From Actinomycetes bacterium (GTDB taxonomy: Bacteria; Actinomycetota; JAHEXW01), in the NCBI GenBank assembly GCA_023251915.1, contig JAHEXW010000011.1:1-52443 (forward strand): a stretch of DNA of 52,443 nt. The letters are read 5' to 3'. Below are positions 17,223 to 29,935 of the stretch, in pieces. The first letter of the stretch is position 1, and every line of letters starts with the position of its first letter. The position numbers and the translations under genes were made by a program. Under the pieces are notes generated by a model. It worked only from the letters and a program-made list of their open reading frames with translations. It searched no databases and was not told where the DNA came from.

Positions 17223-18110
17223 ATGAATCCTTTACGCATCGGCGGCCAAGCCGTCCTCGAGGGCGTTATGATGCGCAGCCCGCGCGCCATGGCCGTAGCC
17301 GTCCGCAAACCGGACGGTGCCATCACCACGAGTGCGCAAACGGTTGATACTGTCTTTCACCGGCTGCGACCCTTTACCTGGTTTCCACTGCGCGGCGTTG
17401 TCTCTTTGATCGAGATGTTTCTGCTTGGCCTGAAGGCGCTGTCCTGGTCCGCCCAGGAGTCGACGGGCGAGGAGGAGGAATTCGGCACCAAGGAGATCAT
17501 TATCAGCTTTGGCTTTGCCATCGTGTTCGTTGTGCTCCTATTCATTCTGCTGCCGGCCTTCCTGGCCGGCTACACCAAAGCCTTGGCGAACACAACGTTT
17601 CTGAAGTCGGTGGTTGAGGGGGTCGTGCGGATTACTCTGTTTCTCGGCTATATCGCGGCGGTCGCTCAGATGAAAGACATCAAGAGAGTCTTTCAATATC
17701 ACGGGGCGGAGCACAAAACGGTACACGCGTACGAGGCGGGCCTCGACCTAACTCCGGAGAATGTCGAGAAATATAGTCCGCTGCACGTCGGTTGCGGTAC
17801 CGGGTATCTATTGAGCGTCATGGTGATCGCCATTTTGATTTTCGCGCTCATTCCCAAAACGTCTCTGTTGGTGCGGATCGGCATCCAGCTGCTGCTCGTG
17901 CCGTTGATCGCCTCGGTTACATTTGAGTTTACCAGGCTGGCGCGCCGGTACGAACACTCCCCGATAACGAAGGTTTTAATGGCGCCCGGGCTGTGGTTGC
18001 AGAAATTGACAGCGCGCGAACCGGATCGGAGCCAAATCGAGGTCGCAATCGCGGCGCTCAACGAAGCCGTCCGGCAGGAAGGCGTTGTGGCGGGTGAGGC
18101 GAATGCTTGA
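17223..18110 (+). CDS. YqhQ-like DUF1385 membrane protein
   Basis: The 295-residue protein begins [20 protein letters not shown], the hallmark N-terminus of this conserved family. It has several membrane segments (near residues 55-75, 93-120, 125-150 and 200-235) and the conserved [12 protein letters not shown] and [11 protein letters not shown] motifs. An open frame continues upstream to 17013 but runs through thyX in another frame, so I take the ATG at 17223, which follows AAGGACC. Its function is not established. Neighbourhood beside prfA is common in Gram-positive bacteria. Confidence 0.88.
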   Translation: MNPLRIGGQAVLEGVMMRSPRAMAVAVRKPDGAITTSAQTVDTVFHRLRPFTWFPLRGVVSLIEMFLLGLKALSWSAQESTGEEEEFGTKEIIISFGFAIVFVVLLFILLPAFLAGYTKALANTTFLKSVVEGVVRITLFLGYIAAVAQMKDIKRVFQYHGAEHKTVHAYEAGLDLTPENVEKYSPLHVGCGTGYLLSVMVIAILIFALIPKTSLLVRIGIQLLLVPLIASVTFEFTRLARRYEHSPITKVLMAPGLWLQKLTAREPDRSQIEVAIAALNEAVRQEGVVAGEANA

Positions 18111-19170
18111 TAAAGTCGCCGGCATCGAAAAACGCTACGCCGACATCGAAGCCGAGTTGGCCCAGCCAGCCACGGTCAACGACCAGGATAAGTTTAGAAA
18201 ACTCAGCAAGGAATATAGCGAACTGACGGATATCATCACGACCGCGCGAGCATTGCGGGACACTTTGGGCCAAGCGGCCGAATCCGAGACTATGTTGGTC
18301 GAGGAAAAAGACCCTGAAATGCGGGAATTCATAACGGCCGAACTGACCGGCCTGCGGATTAAGCAAACGACCCTGGAAGACCAACTTAAAGAACAGCTCC
18401 TGCCGCGCGATCCCGCCGACGCCAAAGGCGTCATCATGGAGATAAGGGCAGGCGCGGGCGGCGAGGAGGCCGGCTTGTTCGCGCGTGACTTGTATCGTAT
18501 GTACACGCGGTTTGCTGAGCTCAATCGCTGGAAGACCGAGGTCCTGAGCGTAAGCGAGGGCGACGCCGGCGGTTTCAAGGAAATCATTTTTTCGGTCAAA
18601 GGCCGGGACGTTTATGGCGCGCTGAAATACGAATCGGGGGTCCATCGCGTCCAGCGGATTCCGGAAACTGAATCAGGCGGCCGGATCCACACTTCGACAG
18701 CGACCGTCGCGGTCATGCCCGAGGTGGACGAGATCGATGTTCAGATAGAGCCGGGCGATTTGCGGATCGACACCTACAGGTCCAGCGGGGCCGGCGGCCA
18801 GCACGTCAATGTGACCGATTCGGCGGTGCGGATAACGCACCTGCCAACCGGCGTGGTCGTCTCCTGCCAGGACGAACGAAGCCAGCTGCAGAACCGGGAG
18901 AAGGCGATGCGCGTCTTGCGCGCGCGCCTATACCAGCACGCCGTGGAAACCCAGCAAGGCGAGATTGCTGAAAGCCGCCGGATGCAGGTAGGCACGGGCG
19001 ACCGCAGCGAAAAGATTCGAACCTACAATTTTCCGCAAAACCGCATAACCGATCACCGCATCAACGTGACGGTCCATAACCTGGAACAGGTCCTCGAAGG
19101 CAATTTGCAAGAATTGGTTGACGCTTTAGCCAGAGAAGACAGGGTCAAGAGGTTGGAGAAGATCAAATGA
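18103..19170 (+). CDS. prfA: Peptide chain release factor 1
   Basis: RF1 recognises UAA and UAG stops and triggers peptide release. The tripeptide anticodon PET lies at residues 187-189 and the catalytic GGQ at 231-233 ([10 protein letters not shown]). The 355-residue length is standard when starting at ATG 18103 ([10 protein letters not shown]). An upstream ATG at 18085 lacks a good ribosome site, while GGGTGAGG lies before 18103. The start overlaps the preceding gene by eight bases and the stop overlaps prmC, indicating coupled translation with its own methyltransferase. Confidence 0.95.
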   Translation: MLDKVAGIEKRYADIEAELAQPATVNDQDKFRKLSKEYSELTDIITTARALRDTLGQAAESETMLVEEKDPEMREFITAELTGLRIKQTTLEDQLKEQLLPRDPADAKGVIMEIRAGAGGEEAGLFARDLYRMYTRFAELNRWKTEVLSVSEGDAGGFKEIIFSVKGRDVYGALKYESGVHRVQRIPETESGGRIHTSTATVAVMPEVDEIDVQIEPGDLRIDTYRSSGAGGQHVNVTDSAVRITHLPTGVVVSCQDERSQLQNREKAMRVLRARLYQHAVETQQGEIAESRRMQVGTGDRSEKIRTYNFPQNRITDHRINVTVHNLEQVLEGNLQELVDALAREDRVKRLEKIK

Positions 19171-20021
19171 TCGACGATGTGGTTTCGCGCGGCGCCGATG
19201 CTCTCCGCGCGGCGGGAATCAAAACCGCTCGTCTGGACGCCGAACTTCTGCTGCAGTTTACGCTTGGGGTCAACCGGACGCAGTTTCTGACCATGGAAGA
19301 CCGACAACTGTCACTGACGGAAGCGGACATGTTCGCCGACCTGATAGAGCGGCGCGGTTCGCGCGAGCCTCTGCAATACATCACCGGCGAGGCGGCCTTC
19401 CGGCATCTCTTGCTGAGGGTCACGCCCGACGTGCTGGTGCCCCGGCCGGAAACCGAATGGGTGGCGGAGGAAGTGATTGCGGCCGTCCGGCATGTACATG
19501 AACCTCGGGTTTTAGACATCGGAACCGGCAGCGGCGCCATTGCTATCGCTGTTGCGTCCGAGGTGCCGGGCGCCGAAGTCGTCGCTACCGACGTTTCACG
19601 GCCCGCTCTCGCGATCGCCATGGGAAACGCGTCCGACCATAACGTTACCGAACATATTCAGTTTTTTTTGAGCGACTACTTCAAGAACCTACCGGAACGG
19701 TTGGAACAGTCTTTTAACGTGATCGTCAGCAACCCGCCCTACATCTCACACGCCGAGCTTGCGAGCTTGGACCCCGAGGTTCGCGACCATGAGCCTTTGG
19801 TCGCACTTTCGCCGGGCCATGACCCATTGGCTCCGCATCGTGTCATCGCCGCCGAAGCGCCCCGTTTTTTGAAGCCGAACGGGCTTTTGATCCTGGAAGT
19901 CGGCGCCGGCAGCGGACCGGCCGGCAAAGCGGTCCTGGCGGCCACCGGTTTGTACAAAAACATCGAGCTATTACTTGACCTAGCTGGACAAGACCGGGTA
20001 ATCAAAGGGGTGCTTCTGTGA
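19167..20021 (+). CDS. prmC: Release factor glutamine methyltransferase
   Basis: PrmC methylates the GGQ glutamine of RF1 and RF2 with S-adenosylmethionine. The SAM loop is DIGTGSGAI (117-125) and the catalytic NPPYIS is at 189-194. The N-terminal helical substrate-binding domain (1-~85) is complete, so the 284-residue length is typical. The ATG overlaps the prfA stop (ATGA), and the tsaC start overlaps its own stop, keeping the usual prfA-prmC-tsaC order. Confidence 0.95.
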   Translation: MIDDVVSRGADALRAAGIKTARLDAELLLQFTLGVNRTQFLTMEDRQLSLTEADMFADLIERRGSREPLQYITGEAAFRHLLLRVTPDVLVPRPETEWVAEEVIAAVRHVHEPRVLDIGTGSGAIAIAVASEVPGAEVVATDVSRPALAIAMGNASDHNVTEHIQFFLSDYFKNLPERLEQSFNVIVSNPPYISHAELASLDPEVRDHEPLVALSPGHDPLAPHRVIAAEAPRFLKPNGLLILEVGAGSGPAGKAVLAATGLYKNIELLLDLAGQDRVIKGVLL

Positions 20022-20662
20022 CCGACATCTTGCATCTTGATCCGACTCTGCCGCCCGGCGACGCGGTTGTTGCCGCGGCTCTAGTAATCAAAGCCGGAGG
20101 CGTGGTTGTTCTGCCTACCGACACCGTCTATGCGATCGCGGCGGACCTTGATGACGCCGCCGCTGTCCGCCGTATCTATAAGCTAAAGAACCGGCCGGAT
20201 GATAAGGCCTTGCCGGTACTTATCGGGGACCGCTCCCAATTGGATGACCTGGCTGCAGATGTTCCGGCGGAAGCGGCGGAGCTTATGGACTACTACTGGC
20301 CCGGTCCTTTGACTTTGATCTTTAACCGGAAACACGGTGTCGCGGAGAATGCGGCTGCCGGCTTGCCGACTGTCGCGGTGCGTCAGCCCGGCACTCTAGC
20401 CGGCCAAGCGGTTTTAGTTGAAGCCGGACTGCCGTTGGCCTCCTCGAGCGCGAATCTCAGCGGCGGAGTAGCGCCTCGCTCGATCTCAGAGATACCTGAC
20501 AGCATCATCGCCGGAGTCGATCTGGTTATTGACAGCGGTGTCTGCCCCGACGGTCAAGCATCGACGCTTTTGGATGTCAGCAGCCCTGTCTGGCGGGTCT
20601 TACGCGCCGGCCGGGTGACTCGCGACGCCATAGAAACGGCTGTTGGGCGTGTGGTAGAATAG
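20018..20662 (+). CDS. tsaC: L-threonylcarbamoyladenylate synthase (Sua5/YrdC family)
   Basis: This enzyme makes threonylcarbamoyl-AMP from threonine, bicarbonate and ATP for the t6A37 modification of tRNA. Family motifs are VVLPTDTVYAIAADL, YKLKNRPDDKALPVLI, YWPGPLTLIF and SSANLSGG. It starts with GTG at 20018 inside the prmC stop. The 214-residue length means the YrdC core with a short tail and no separate C-terminal Sua5 domain, so it is the TsaC/YwlC type. Confidence 0.93.
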   Translation: MTDILHLDPTLPPGDAVVAAALVIKAGGVVVLPTDTVYAIAADLDDAAAVRRIYKLKNRPDDKALPVLIGDRSQLDDLAADVPAEAAELMDYYWPGPLTLIFNRKHGVAENAAAGLPTVAVRQPGTLAGQAVLVEAGLPLASSSANLSGGVAPRSISEIPDSIIAGVDLVIDSGVCPDGQASTLLDVSSPVWRVLRAGRVTRDAIETAVGRVVE

Positions 20663-20667
20663 GCCCT

Positions 20668-21120
20668 ATGAAGATTGCCATTGCCGCCGACCACGGTGGT
20701 TACGCCCTTAAGGAACAAATCAAAATCTGGCTCGCCGAGCAAGGTCACGAAGCCGTTGATTTCGGCTGCGCCTCGCCGGAATCGGTCGATTATCCGGACT
20801 ACGCCGTCACGGTCGCGCGCGAGGTTGGCGAGGGCCGTTTCCCGCTGGGCATTCTGGTCTGCGGCACCGGCATCGGCATGTCGATCACGGCCAACAAAGT
20901 TGCCGGCGTACGGGCGGCGCTGTGCAATGACACGTACTGCGCCGAACACGCCCGCAAACATAACGACGCCAACATCATGGCGATCGGCGGCCGCGTGGTC
21001 GCACCGGAAACGGCGCTCGAGATAGTCAAAACCTTTATCACCAGCCAATTCGAGGGCGGACGCCACCAAAGGCGGGTCGACCGAATCAAACAAATAGAGA
21101 ACGAATGGGGGAACCGCTAG
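20668..21120 (+). CDS. rpiB: Ribose-5-phosphate isomerase B
   Basis: RpiB interconverts ribose 5-phosphate and ribulose 5-phosphate. The N-terminus [16 protein letters not shown] is diagnostic, and the catalytic cysteine C65 is in VCGTGIGMS, followed by [17 protein letters not shown]. The 150-residue length is normal. It lies five bases after tsaC and its last codons touch the start of glyA, the same order as in Bacillus. Confidence 0.95.
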   Translation: MKIAIAADHGGYALKEQIKIWLAEQGHEAVDFGCASPESVDYPDYAVTVAREVGEGRFPLGILVCGTGIGMSITANKVAGVRAALCNDTYCAEHARKHNDANIMAIGGRVVAPETALEIVKTFITSQFEGGRHQRRVDRIKQIENEWGNR

Positions 21121-22370
21121 TGTCTTTGGAAGAAATCCGCAAGGTGGATGTCGAGGTGGCCGCGGCCATCGACGCTGAACTGATGCGCCAGCGCAACACG
21201 ATCGAACTAATTGCGAGCGAGAACTTCACCTACCCGTCCGTCCTGGAAGCGCAGGGCTCGGTTTTGACGAACAAGTACGCGGAGGGCTACCCCTCCAAGC
21301 GATACTATGGTGGCTGCGAGTGCGTCGACGTGGTTGAGGACCTGGCGCGCGATCGCGCCAAAGCGCTCTTCGGCGCGGAACATGCCAACGTCCAGCCGCA
21401 CTCCGGGTCCCAAGCCAACATGGCCGCTTATTTCGCGGCGGTAAAACCGGGCGATACGGTCATGGCCTTGGAATTGTCGCACGGCGGCCACCTGACGATG
21501 GGCTCTCCGGCCAGCTTCTCGGGCCAGCTCTACAACGCGGTTCACTTCACGGTGAACAAAGAAACCGAGGTCCTGGACTACGGTGAGATTCGAGACATGG
21601 CCCTTAAGAACAAACCGAAGATGATCATCGCCGGCGCCAGCGCCTATCCCCGCACCCTGGATTTCGCTGCTTTCCGGTCAATCGCCGACGAGGTCGGAGC
21701 CGTCCTCATGACCGACATCGCTCACATCGCGGGCTTGGTGGCGGCCGGCCTGCACCCGTCGCCGGTGCCTTACTCCGATTTTGTCACTTCGACAACGCAT
21801 AAGACGCTGCGCGGTCCGCGCGGCGGTTTGATCATGTGCAAGGAAGAGTACGCCAAGGCTGTCGATAAGGTGATTTTCCCCGGTATGCAGGGCGGGCCGT
21901 TGATGCATGTCATTGCCGCCAAAGCGATTACCTTCAAAATGGCGATGAAGCCCGAGTTCAAGGTCTATCAGACCCAGATCATCAAGAACGCGCAAGCACT
22001 GGCGGCAGTCATGGTCGACGAGGGCTTCCGCCTGGTTGCCGGCGGCACAGATACACATCTCTTCTTAGTCGATCTGACATCCAAGGACCTGACCGGAAAA
22101 ATCGCGCAGGAGTCGCTGGACGCAATCGGAATCACGGTCAACAAGAACACCATCCCATTTGAGACCCAGAGTCCCTTTGTCACCAGCGGTATCCGTGTCG
22201 GTACACCGTCAGTGACGAGCCGCGGCATGAAAGAAGACGAGATGGCCATCATTGGCCGCTCCATCAGCCGGGTCCTGCACAACGTCGGCGACGCCGCGGT
22301 CCTCGCGGAGGTCAAGACAACGGTCCGGGACTTGTGCGACGCGTTTCCACTGTATCCCGAGCTCGGGTAG
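21120..22370 (+). CDS. glyA: Serine hydroxymethyltransferase
   Basis: GlyA converts serine and tetrahydrofolate to glycine and methylenetetrahydrofolate, the one-carbon donor used by ThyX upstream. The PLP lysine is K228 in [22 protein letters not shown] and the [15 protein letters not shown] motif are intact. I prefer the GTG at 21120, which shares one base with the rpiB stop, has TGGGGGAAC upstream and gives the usual ~416 residues. An in-frame ATG at 21105 inside rpiB is an alternative adding five residues but has a weaker site. Confidence 0.94.
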   Translation: MSLEEIRKVDVEVAAAIDAELMRQRNTIELIASENFTYPSVLEAQGSVLTNKYAEGYPSKRYYGGCECVDVVEDLARDRAKALFGAEHANVQPHSGSQANMAAYFAAVKPGDTVMALELSHGGHLTMGSPASFSGQLYNAVHFTVNKETEVLDYGEIRDMALKNKPKMIIAGASAYPRTLDFAAFRSIADEVGAVLMTDIAHIAGLVAAGLHPSPVPYSDFVTSTTHKTLRGPRGGLIMCKEEYAKAVDKVIFPGMQGGPLMHVIAAKAITFKMAMKPEFKVYQTQIIKNAQALAAVMVDEGFRLVAGGTDTHLFLVDLTSKDLTGKIAQESLDAIGITVNKNTIPFETQSPFVTSGIRVGTPSVTSRGMKEDEMAIIGRSISRVLHNVGDAAVLAEVKTTVRDLCDAFPLYPELG

Positions 22371-22378
22371 CAGCGTAA

Positions 22379-22831
22379 ATGCAAGACAACCGGCCGTCTT
22401 GGGACGATTACTTCATGGAAATCGCAACCGTTGTGGCGACGCGGTCGACATGTCTAAGACGCCAGGTCGGCGCCGTCGTGGTCAAGGATCGACGTATCCT
22501 GGCCACCGGCTATAACGGCGCTCCCGCCGGGTTGCGTCACTGTCTGGAAGTCGGCTGTCTGCGGGAAAACATGGGTGTGCCCTCGGGAGAGAAACACGAA
22601 CTGTGCCGCGGCCTGCATGCCGAACAAAACGCGGTCATTCAGGCGGCCCTACATGGCGTCTCCATGGCCGGCTCAACCGTCTACTCCACCCATAAGCCGT
22701 GCTCACTTTGTGCCAAAATTCTCATTAACGCCGGCGTCACCGATATCGTTTACGGGTCGGGGTATGCCGATAAACTGGCAGATGAGATGCTAAAAGAGGC
22801 CGGAATAAATGTGTCTTGTCACGCCCCCTAA
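22379..22831 (+). CDS. Deoxycytidylate (dCMP) deaminase
   Basis: The 150-residue zinc enzyme deaminates dCMP to dUMP, the substrate of ThyX. Zinc and catalytic residues are H80 and E82 in HAEQN and C108 and C111 in [15 protein letters not shown] is the usual family loop. It belongs to the ComEB/dCMP deaminase group. In Bacillus upp occupies this spot between glyA and the atp operon. The main promoter of the ATP synthase operon overlaps its last codons. Confidence 0.93.
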   Translation: MQDNRPSWDDYFMEIATVVATRSTCLRRQVGAVVVKDRRILATGYNGAPAGLRHCLEVGCLRENMGVPSGEKHELCRGLHAEQNAVIQAALHGVSMAGSTVYSTHKPCSLCAKILINAGVTDIVYGSGYADKLADEMLKEAGINVSCHAP

Positions 22832-22845
22832 CTTGTGTTTATAAT
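22816..22845 (+). promoter_or_regulatory. Strong sigma-70-type promoter for the atp operon
   Basis: TTGTCA (22816-22821) and a perfect TATAAT (22840-22845) are separated by 18 bases. It lies across the end of the dCMP deaminase gene; transcription would start near 22852, about ten bases before the first atp gene, leaving a very short leader. Confidence 0.65.
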
Positions 22846-22861
22846 TATGGCGGTTTAATCC

Positions 22862-23113
22862 ATGAAACAAGGTATGAAACGAGACGAGCAGGTTGATTGG
22901 CGCACGTCGACGTCACTGGCCAGCATAGGTATTGAGCTGGCGGCTTCAGTACTGATCGGCGCGTTCCTGGGCAACCGGCTCGACCTTTATTTTCATACCA
23001 AACCGTGGTTAATGGTGGGCGGTTTGTTCTTGGGCGCTGCGGCCGGATTCTATAGTATCTACAAGCAAGTCGCGGCGGTTTCACGCGACGAAAACGATAA
23101 GGCGCCCAAGTGA
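22862..23113 (+). CDS. Small AtpZ/AtpI-like ATP synthase accessory membrane protein
   Basis: The 83-residue protein has two membrane helices (about residues 17-40 and 48-70, with GAFLGNRLDLYF between them), the pattern of the short AtpZ/AtpI-type proteins found at the head of atp operons. These are thought to assist c-ring assembly or cation supply. It overlaps the next gene by four bases. Assignment rests on size, topology and place. Confidence 0.75.
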   Translation: MKQGMKRDEQVDWRTSTSLASIGIELAASVLIGAFLGNRLDLYFHTKPWLMVGGLFLGAAAGFYSIYKQVAAVSRDENDKAPK

Positions 23114-23445
23114 ATACCGAATTTGGCGCGGTTCTGTTAGGCCTGTTGCTTGGTTTTGTAAACTTCGCGATTTTCGTCGCGATGTCGGCTTGGGCCATAC
23201 GAAGGAAAACCACCACGGCCTTCGCCACAATGGCTGCTGGTTTCGTCGTTCGTTTAACGTTAGTCGTGGCTGTCTACTTGTATTTTGTGACCAGTCAGAC
23301 CTGGGAGCCTTTGATATACTGGGTAACCGCTGGTTTTGTTCCAACTGTAACGGTGCTGCTGATAATCGAGATCATAGTGCTAATAAGGATGGAAAAGGGA
23401 TTGTCGAAACGTACAGCCGACACGACTGAAACGAGAAGCTCCTAA
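23110..23445 (+). CDS. atpI: ATP synthase protein I
   Basis: The 111-residue protein has four predicted membrane helices and the charged pair MSAWAIRRK of the ATP-synthase I family, which assists assembly of the c-ring. It begins with GTG at 23110 within the stop of the preceding small gene, and its stop overlaps the ATG of atpB by one base. Two I-type genes in a row before atpB are common in anaerobes. Confidence 0.8.
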   Translation: MNTEFGAVLLGLLLGFVNFAIFVAMSAWAIRRKTTTAFATMAAGFVVRLTLVVAVYLYFVTSQTWEPLIYWVTAGFVPTVTVLLIIEIIVLIRMEKGLSKRTADTTETRSS

Positions 23446-24224
23446 TGGCTGCCGAAGCCACCGGTGACGCCCTCACTCAAGCTCTTAAACTAGCCGAGGA
23501 AGCGCCGTTAAAGGTAGTTATTCATCTGCCCAAGATAGCCGGCGTGGATATGTCAATCAACATGCTGGTCATTACGATGTGGATTGCCGTCGCGGCGATT
23601 TTGTTGTTCATCTTCTTCGCTCGCCGGAACCCCAAACTTGTGCCGCGCCCCATCCAATCGCTCGGGGAGTTCGTCATCTTCTTTATCCGCGACAATATCG
23701 TTATGGATATGATGGGCAAGGGCGGCTTAGGCTGGGTGCCGTTTTTGTCGACAATATTCCTATTCATCTTGTTCTGTAACATCCTGGGCATGATTCCTGG
23801 GCTGGCGACGCCTACCGGCAATATCAACGTGACAGCGACTCTGGCCCTGATCGTCTTCTTCTCCGTTCATATCGCGGGTACGATCAAGCATGGTCCCGTT
23901 AAATATTGGCGCGGACTGTTGATGCCAACCGGCGTACCCTTGTGGCTGGCCCCGATATTTGTTCCGCTGGAATTAATTAGCGCTGTCGCCAAGCCATTCA
24001 GCCTGACCGTCCGTTTGTTTGCCAACATGTTTGCCGGCCACACTGTTCTGGTCGTCTTCATCGGGCTGATTCTGCTCTACGCCAGTTATGTCATCGCTCC
24101 GTTCCCGTTAGCCTTGTCGGTAGCGGTCGGGTTGTTGGAGATTGGATTTAAGATTCTGCAGGCCTACGTGTTTACAGTGTTGTCGGCCATGTACATCGGC
24201 GACGCGCTGCACGGCGGACATTAA
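23445..24224 (+). CDS. atpB: ATP synthase Fo subunit a
   Basis: Subunit a forms the two half-channels for ions beside the c-ring. The essential arginine lies in SLTVRLFANMFAGH, and the CNILGMIPG motif and final GFKILQAYVFTVLSAMY helix are typical. The 259-residue protein has about six membrane helices. The final residues ALHGGH are followed after 16 bases by atpE, with GGAAGGGGG as ribosome site. Confidence 0.95.
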   Translation: MAAEATGDALTQALKLAEEAPLKVVIHLPKIAGVDMSINMLVITMWIAVAAILLFIFFARRNPKLVPRPIQSLGEFVIFFIRDNIVMDMMGKGGLGWVPFLSTIFLFILFCNILGMIPGLATPTGNINVTATLALIVFFSVHIAGTIKHGPVKYWRGLLMPTGVPLWLAPIFVPLELISAVAKPFSLTVRLFANMFAGHTVLVVFIGLILLYASYVIAPFPLALSVAVGLLEIGFKILQAYVFTVLSAMYIGDALHGGH

Positions 24225-24240
24225 GGAAGGGGGTAAACGC

Positions 24241-24459
24241 ATGAACGCAGCACATTTGGCAGCCGGTTTCGGCATGGGCATCGGCGCGGTGGGAACCGCC
24301 ATTGGAATCGCCATGATCGGTCTGAAAGCGTGCGAGGGCACGGCCCGTCAGCCGGAGGCTGGCAGCATGATCCGAACCACCATGATCATCGCGGCCGCTT
24401 TGGTCGAGGCTATCGCTCTGTATACGCTGGTTATTTGTATCATCCTGACCGGCAAGTAG
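24241..24459 (+). CDS. atpE: ATP synthase Fo subunit c
   Basis: The 72-residue hairpin of two helices forms the rotor ring. The polar loop is ARQPE (35-39) and the ion-binding carboxylate is E56 in ALVEAIALYT. The first helix GIGAVGTAIGIAMIG lacks the glutamine, and the residue after E56 is alanine rather than Ser/Thr, so the sodium-binding signature is absent and proton coupling is likely. An open frame extends upstream, but ATG 24241 with GGAAGGGGG is the start. Confidence 0.95.
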   Translation: MNAAHLAAGFGMGIGAVGTAIGIAMIGLKACEGTARQPEAGSMIRTTMIIAAALVEAIALYTLVICIILTGK

Positions 24460-24499
24460 AACGCATGTTTTGGAATACGAAGGGAGGCAAGCGGGTCAA

Positions 24500-25000
24500 G
24501 TGGAACTGTTTAAGCCCGAGCCTGGACTGATTATTTGGACCATTATCTCGTTTGGTCTGCTGTTTCTGGTTCTGGCATCTGTAGGTTACAAACCAATACT
24601 AGGCATCATCAAGAAGCGCGAAGATGACATCCGCAATTCGATCGATGAAGCCGAACGCGTCCGCACCGAGGCGCAGCAGCTGTTTGACGACTATAAACAG
24701 CAGTTGGCCGAGGCGCGCCAGGAAGCCCAGGGAATCATCGCCCAAGGAAAAACAATGGGCGACAGCGTCCGCCAAGAGGCTGTCGATCGGGCCAAGAAGG
24801 AAGCGGACGAGATTGTCACTCTGGCTAAGGAAGAAATCACGCGGGAGCGCGCCAAGGCCGTGGCCGAATTGGAAGCAAAGATTACCGACCTGACCGTTCT
24901 AACTACGGCCAAGGTGGTCCAGCAGACGTTGACAGACAAAGACCATCTGCGTTTGATCGAGGACAGTTTGGCGGAGGTGAAGGACATTGCTCAGAGCTGA
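24500..25000 (+). CDS. atpF: ATP synthase Fo subunit b
   Basis: Subunit b is the peripheral stalk: one N-terminal membrane helix (about residues 8-29) followed by a long charged coiled coil rich in Glu, Lys, Ala and Gln. I choose GTG at 24500, giving MELFKPEPGLIIWTIISF, the usual N-terminus, with AGGGAGG 12 bases upstream. A TTG at 24470 would add ten non-conserved residues. The length of 166 is normal. The stop overlaps atpH by 14 bases. Confidence 0.92.
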   Translation: MELFKPEPGLIIWTIISFGLLFLVLASVGYKPILGIIKKREDDIRNSIDEAERVRTEAQQLFDDYKQQLAEARQEAQGIIAQGKTMGDSVRQEAVDRAKKEADEIVTLAKEEITRERAKAVAELEAKITDLTVLTTAKVVQQTLTDKDHLRLIEDSLAEVKDIAQS

Positions 25001-25526
25001 GGATAAGGGTCTGGTGCAAGGCTACGCCGAAGCGCTGTTCGGCCTGGCGGTTAGCCAGAAGCAGGAAGACAAATTGCAAGATGACCTGTTCGCTTTCAAA
25101 CAGGCCCTAAGTAAGAGTTATGACCTTAAGGAATTTATGGGCAACCGTCACATCGCCCCCGAGGTCAAGCAGGCTGCGCTAAAAGAACTAGTCAGCCGAG
25201 AGGCCAGTCCGTTACTTTTGTCCGTATTGGACGCGCTGGTCCTTAACGACCGGGCTCATCTTCTGGAAGATGTCATCGATAATTACTTAGAAGCGATGAA
25301 AGCGAAAAAAAAACGGGTGATCGCTGAAGTAGCGACGGCCGTTCCGCTGACTGGCGACTTGAACGCCAAGGTCGTGAAGCGGTTGAGCGACGTGACCGGT
25401 TACGACGTCGTAGTCAGCAACACTGTTAACAAAGACGTCCTGGGCGGTATGGTCGTCCGGATGGAAGGCAAGGTCCTTGACGCCAGCACCAGGAAGAAGC
25501 TGGCCGACATTAAGAAGATGGTTTAA
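24987..25526 (+). CDS. atpH: ATP synthase F1 subunit delta
   Basis: Subunit delta caps F1 and joins it to the b stalk. The 179-residue protein shows the family start ([11 protein letters not shown]), a helical N-terminal domain and the C-terminal signature [26 protein letters not shown]. It starts with TTG at 24987 within atpF, preceded by GGAGGTGAAGG. Close packing matches the rest of the operon. Confidence 0.93.
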   Translation: MLRAEDKGLVQGYAEALFGLAVSQKQEDKLQDDLFAFKQALSKSYDLKEFMGNRHIAPEVKQAALKELVSREASPLLLSVLDALVLNDRAHLLEDVIDNYLEAMKAKKKRVIAEVATAVPLTGDLNAKVVKRLSDVTGYDVVVSNTVNKDVLGGMVVRMEGKVLDASTRKKLADIKKMV

Positions 25527-25548
25527 CAAAGTTAGGAGGAGGCACCTA

Positions 25549-27075
25549 GTGGCTGAGGTAATCCAGTCTCAAAAGATACTTGAGGTACTAAAAAAGCATA
25601 TCGCAGAGTACAAGCCGTCGGCCGAGTTCGAAGAGGTCGGTGCGGTCATTGAGACAGGAGACGGGATTGCCCGTATCACCGGACTGCCGAACGCGATGTA
25701 CAACGAGATGCTCGCGTTTCCGAACGACGTATTCGGTATCGCGCTGAACCTGGAGCAAGACGAGATCGGTTGCGTCCTCTTGGACAGCATGACCAGCGTC
25801 GAGGAAGGCGCGGAAGTGCGGACGACGGGGCGCATTATGGAAGTCCCGGTCGGCGAGGCCCTGATCGGTCGCGTCGTCAACTCTTTGGGCAAACCGCTGG
25901 ACGGCAAAGGCCCGATCGACACCAAGACATTTAGGCCAGTCGAACAGCTTGCGCCGGGTGTTATCGATCGCCAGCACGTTAGCGAGCCTTTGCAGACGGG
26001 TCTGAAAAGTATTGACTCGATGATCCCGATCGGCCGCGGCCAGCGCGAGCTCATCATCGGGGACCGCCAGACGGGCAAGTCGGCCATCGCGATCGATACC
26101 ATTATCAATCAAAAAGGCAAGGATGTTATCTGTATCTACGCCGCTATCGGCCAGAAGGCGTCGACGATCGCCCAAGTTGTGGAACGGCTCAGCGCGGCGG
26201 GTGCGATGGACTACACGATCATCGTTAACGCCCCGGCGTCTGATCCCGCGTCCTTGGTTTATCTGGCTCCGTTCGCAGCCTGCGCGATGGGCGAGGAATT
26301 CATGTACGCCGGCAAGCACGTGCTTGTCGTATACGACGATCTCTCCAAGCACGCGACGGCGTACCGTCAGCTGTCGCTCTTGTTACGCCGCCCGCCGGGC
26401 CGCGAGGCTTACCCGGGCGACATTTTCTATCTCCACTCAAGGCTGCTCGAGAGGGCTTCGAAACTCAGCGACGAGCTGGGTAGCGGCTCCTTGACCGCCT
26501 TGCCGGTTATCGAGACCCAGGCCGGTGACGTATCGGCTTACATTCCGACCAATGTTATCTCGATTACCGACGGCCAGATTTATCTGGAGCCGGATCTGTT
26601 TTACGCGGGCGTTCGCCCGGCCGTCAACGTTGGTATCTCTGTCTCCCGCGTCGGCGGTGACGCCCAGACAAAAGCGATGAAGAAGGTCGCCGGCACCCTG
26701 CGGATCGATCTGGCTTCATACCGTTCCCTGGAGGCGTTCGCTCAGTTCGGGTCCGATTTGGATAAAGCAACCCAGGCCCAGCTGGCGCGCGGCGCGCGCA
26801 TGGTCGAGCTGCTAAAGCAGCCGCAGTATTCGCCGCTCAGCATGGAAGAGCAGGTCATGGTAATCTTCGCCGGGGCCAATGGTTATTTGGACGACGTCGC
26901 GGTCGAGCAGGTCCTGCCGTTCGAAACGGCGTACCTTGACTTCATGAAGTTGACTCATCCGGACGTGGCGAAGACTGTCGCGAAGGAAAACGACATCTCC
27001 GACAAAACGAAGGCCGCGCTGGAGGAGTCGGTAATCGAATTCAAGAAATCATGGGAAGGAACCGGGGCAGCCTAG
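25549..27075 (+). CDS. atpA: ATP synthase F1 subunit alpha
   Basis: The 508-residue non-catalytic nucleotide-binding subunit has Walker A GDRQTGKS near residues 171-178 and the alpha signature [17 protein letters not shown]. The start is GTG at 25549, preceded by the very strong AGGAGGAGGC (25534-25543). An open frame reaches 25477 inside atpH but is not translated in that family. Length and motif order are normal. Confidence 0.96.
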   Translation: MAEVIQSQKILEVLKKHIAEYKPSAEFEEVGAVIETGDGIARITGLPNAMYNEMLAFPNDVFGIALNLEQDEIGCVLLDSMTSVEEGAEVRTTGRIMEVPVGEALIGRVVNSLGKPLDGKGPIDTKTFRPVEQLAPGVIDRQHVSEPLQTGLKSIDSMIPIGRGQRELIIGDRQTGKSAIAIDTIINQKGKDVICIYAAIGQKASTIAQVVERLSAAGAMDYTIIVNAPASDPASLVYLAPFAACAMGEEFMYAGKHVLVVYDDLSKHATAYRQLSLLLRRPPGREAYPGDIFYLHSRLLERASKLSDELGSGSLTALPVIETQAGDVSAYIPTNVISITDGQIYLEPDLFYAGVRPAVNVGISVSRVGGDAQTKAMKKVAGTLRIDLASYRSLEAFAQFGSDLDKATQAQLARGARMVELLKQPQYSPLSMEEQVMVIFAGANGYLDDVAVEQVLPFETAYLDFMKLTHPDVAKTVAKENDISDKTKAALEESVIEFKKSWEGTGAA

Positions 27076-27078
27076 CTT

Positions 27079-29402
<2,324 letters not shown>

Positions 29403-29415
29403 GAAGCGTTGCGGT

Positions 29416-29451
29416 AGGTTGCTTCGTCGCACATAGCTCCTCGCAATGACG
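29416..29451 (+). repeat. Interspersed palindromic repeat, copy B (between atpD and atpC)
   Basis: The block AGGTTGCTTCGTCGC, a six-base spacer and CTCCTCGCAATGACG lie in the 80-bp gap between atpD and atpC, which are nearly adjacent in most operons. The repeat has inserted without breaking either gene and leaves the AAGGAG ribosome site of atpC intact. Confidence 0.8.
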
Positions 29452-29482
29452 TAAAGCGAAGCTTGATCATCAAGGAGTATCG

Positions 29483-29902
29483 TTGGCTGAGAGGGTTCTA
29501 AAACTAGACATAGTCACCCCGGACAGAAATCTGTTTTCGGGTGAGGTAGATATGGTAGTGGCGCCGGCCTTGCACGGCGAGGTCGGCATCTTGCCTTTGC
29601 ATGCCCCCTTGCTGGCGGAATTGACCGTTGGCGAGCTTCGCTTCAAAGGCGCCAAGGAAGGACCCGATGAGGAGTATGTCGCAATCAGCGGCGGCTTCAT
29701 GGAGGTCTTTGAGGATACCGTGACTGTCATCGCGCCCGCGGCCGAGTTCGCTCGAGAGATCGACATAGCGCGTGCCCAAAGGGCAGCGGCGCTTGCGAAA
29801 GAAGAGCTGAGCGGTAAGACAACAGAGGAATGGGACAAAGCGAACGCCTCACTGGTGCGCGCCGAATCACGCCTCAAGATCGCCCAACGCTTCGGGAAAT
29901 AG
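29483..29902 (+). CDS. atpC: ATP synthase F1 subunit epsilon
   Basis: The 139-residue protein has the N-terminal beta-sandwich (VTPDRNLFSGEVDMVVAP, GEVGILPLHAPLL, YVAISGGFMEV) and a C-terminal helical pair that can inhibit ATP hydrolysis. It starts with TTG at 29483 after CAAGGAG. It closes the complete atpI-B-E-F-H-A-G-D-C set. Confidence 0.93.
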   Translation: MAERVLKLDIVTPDRNLFSGEVDMVVAPALHGEVGILPLHAPLLAELTVGELRFKGAKEGPDEEYVAISGGFMEVFEDTVTVIAPAAEFAREIDIARAQRAAALAKEELSGKTTEEWDKANASLVRAESRLKIAQRFGK

Positions 29903-29935
29903 GACCGTCACAATCATCACTCTTGTCCTTCCTTT

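Noticed and set aside
24241-24459. Sodium-dependent ATP synthase
   Set aside because: Subunit c lacks the helix-1 glutamine and the Ser/Thr after the ion-binding glutamate.
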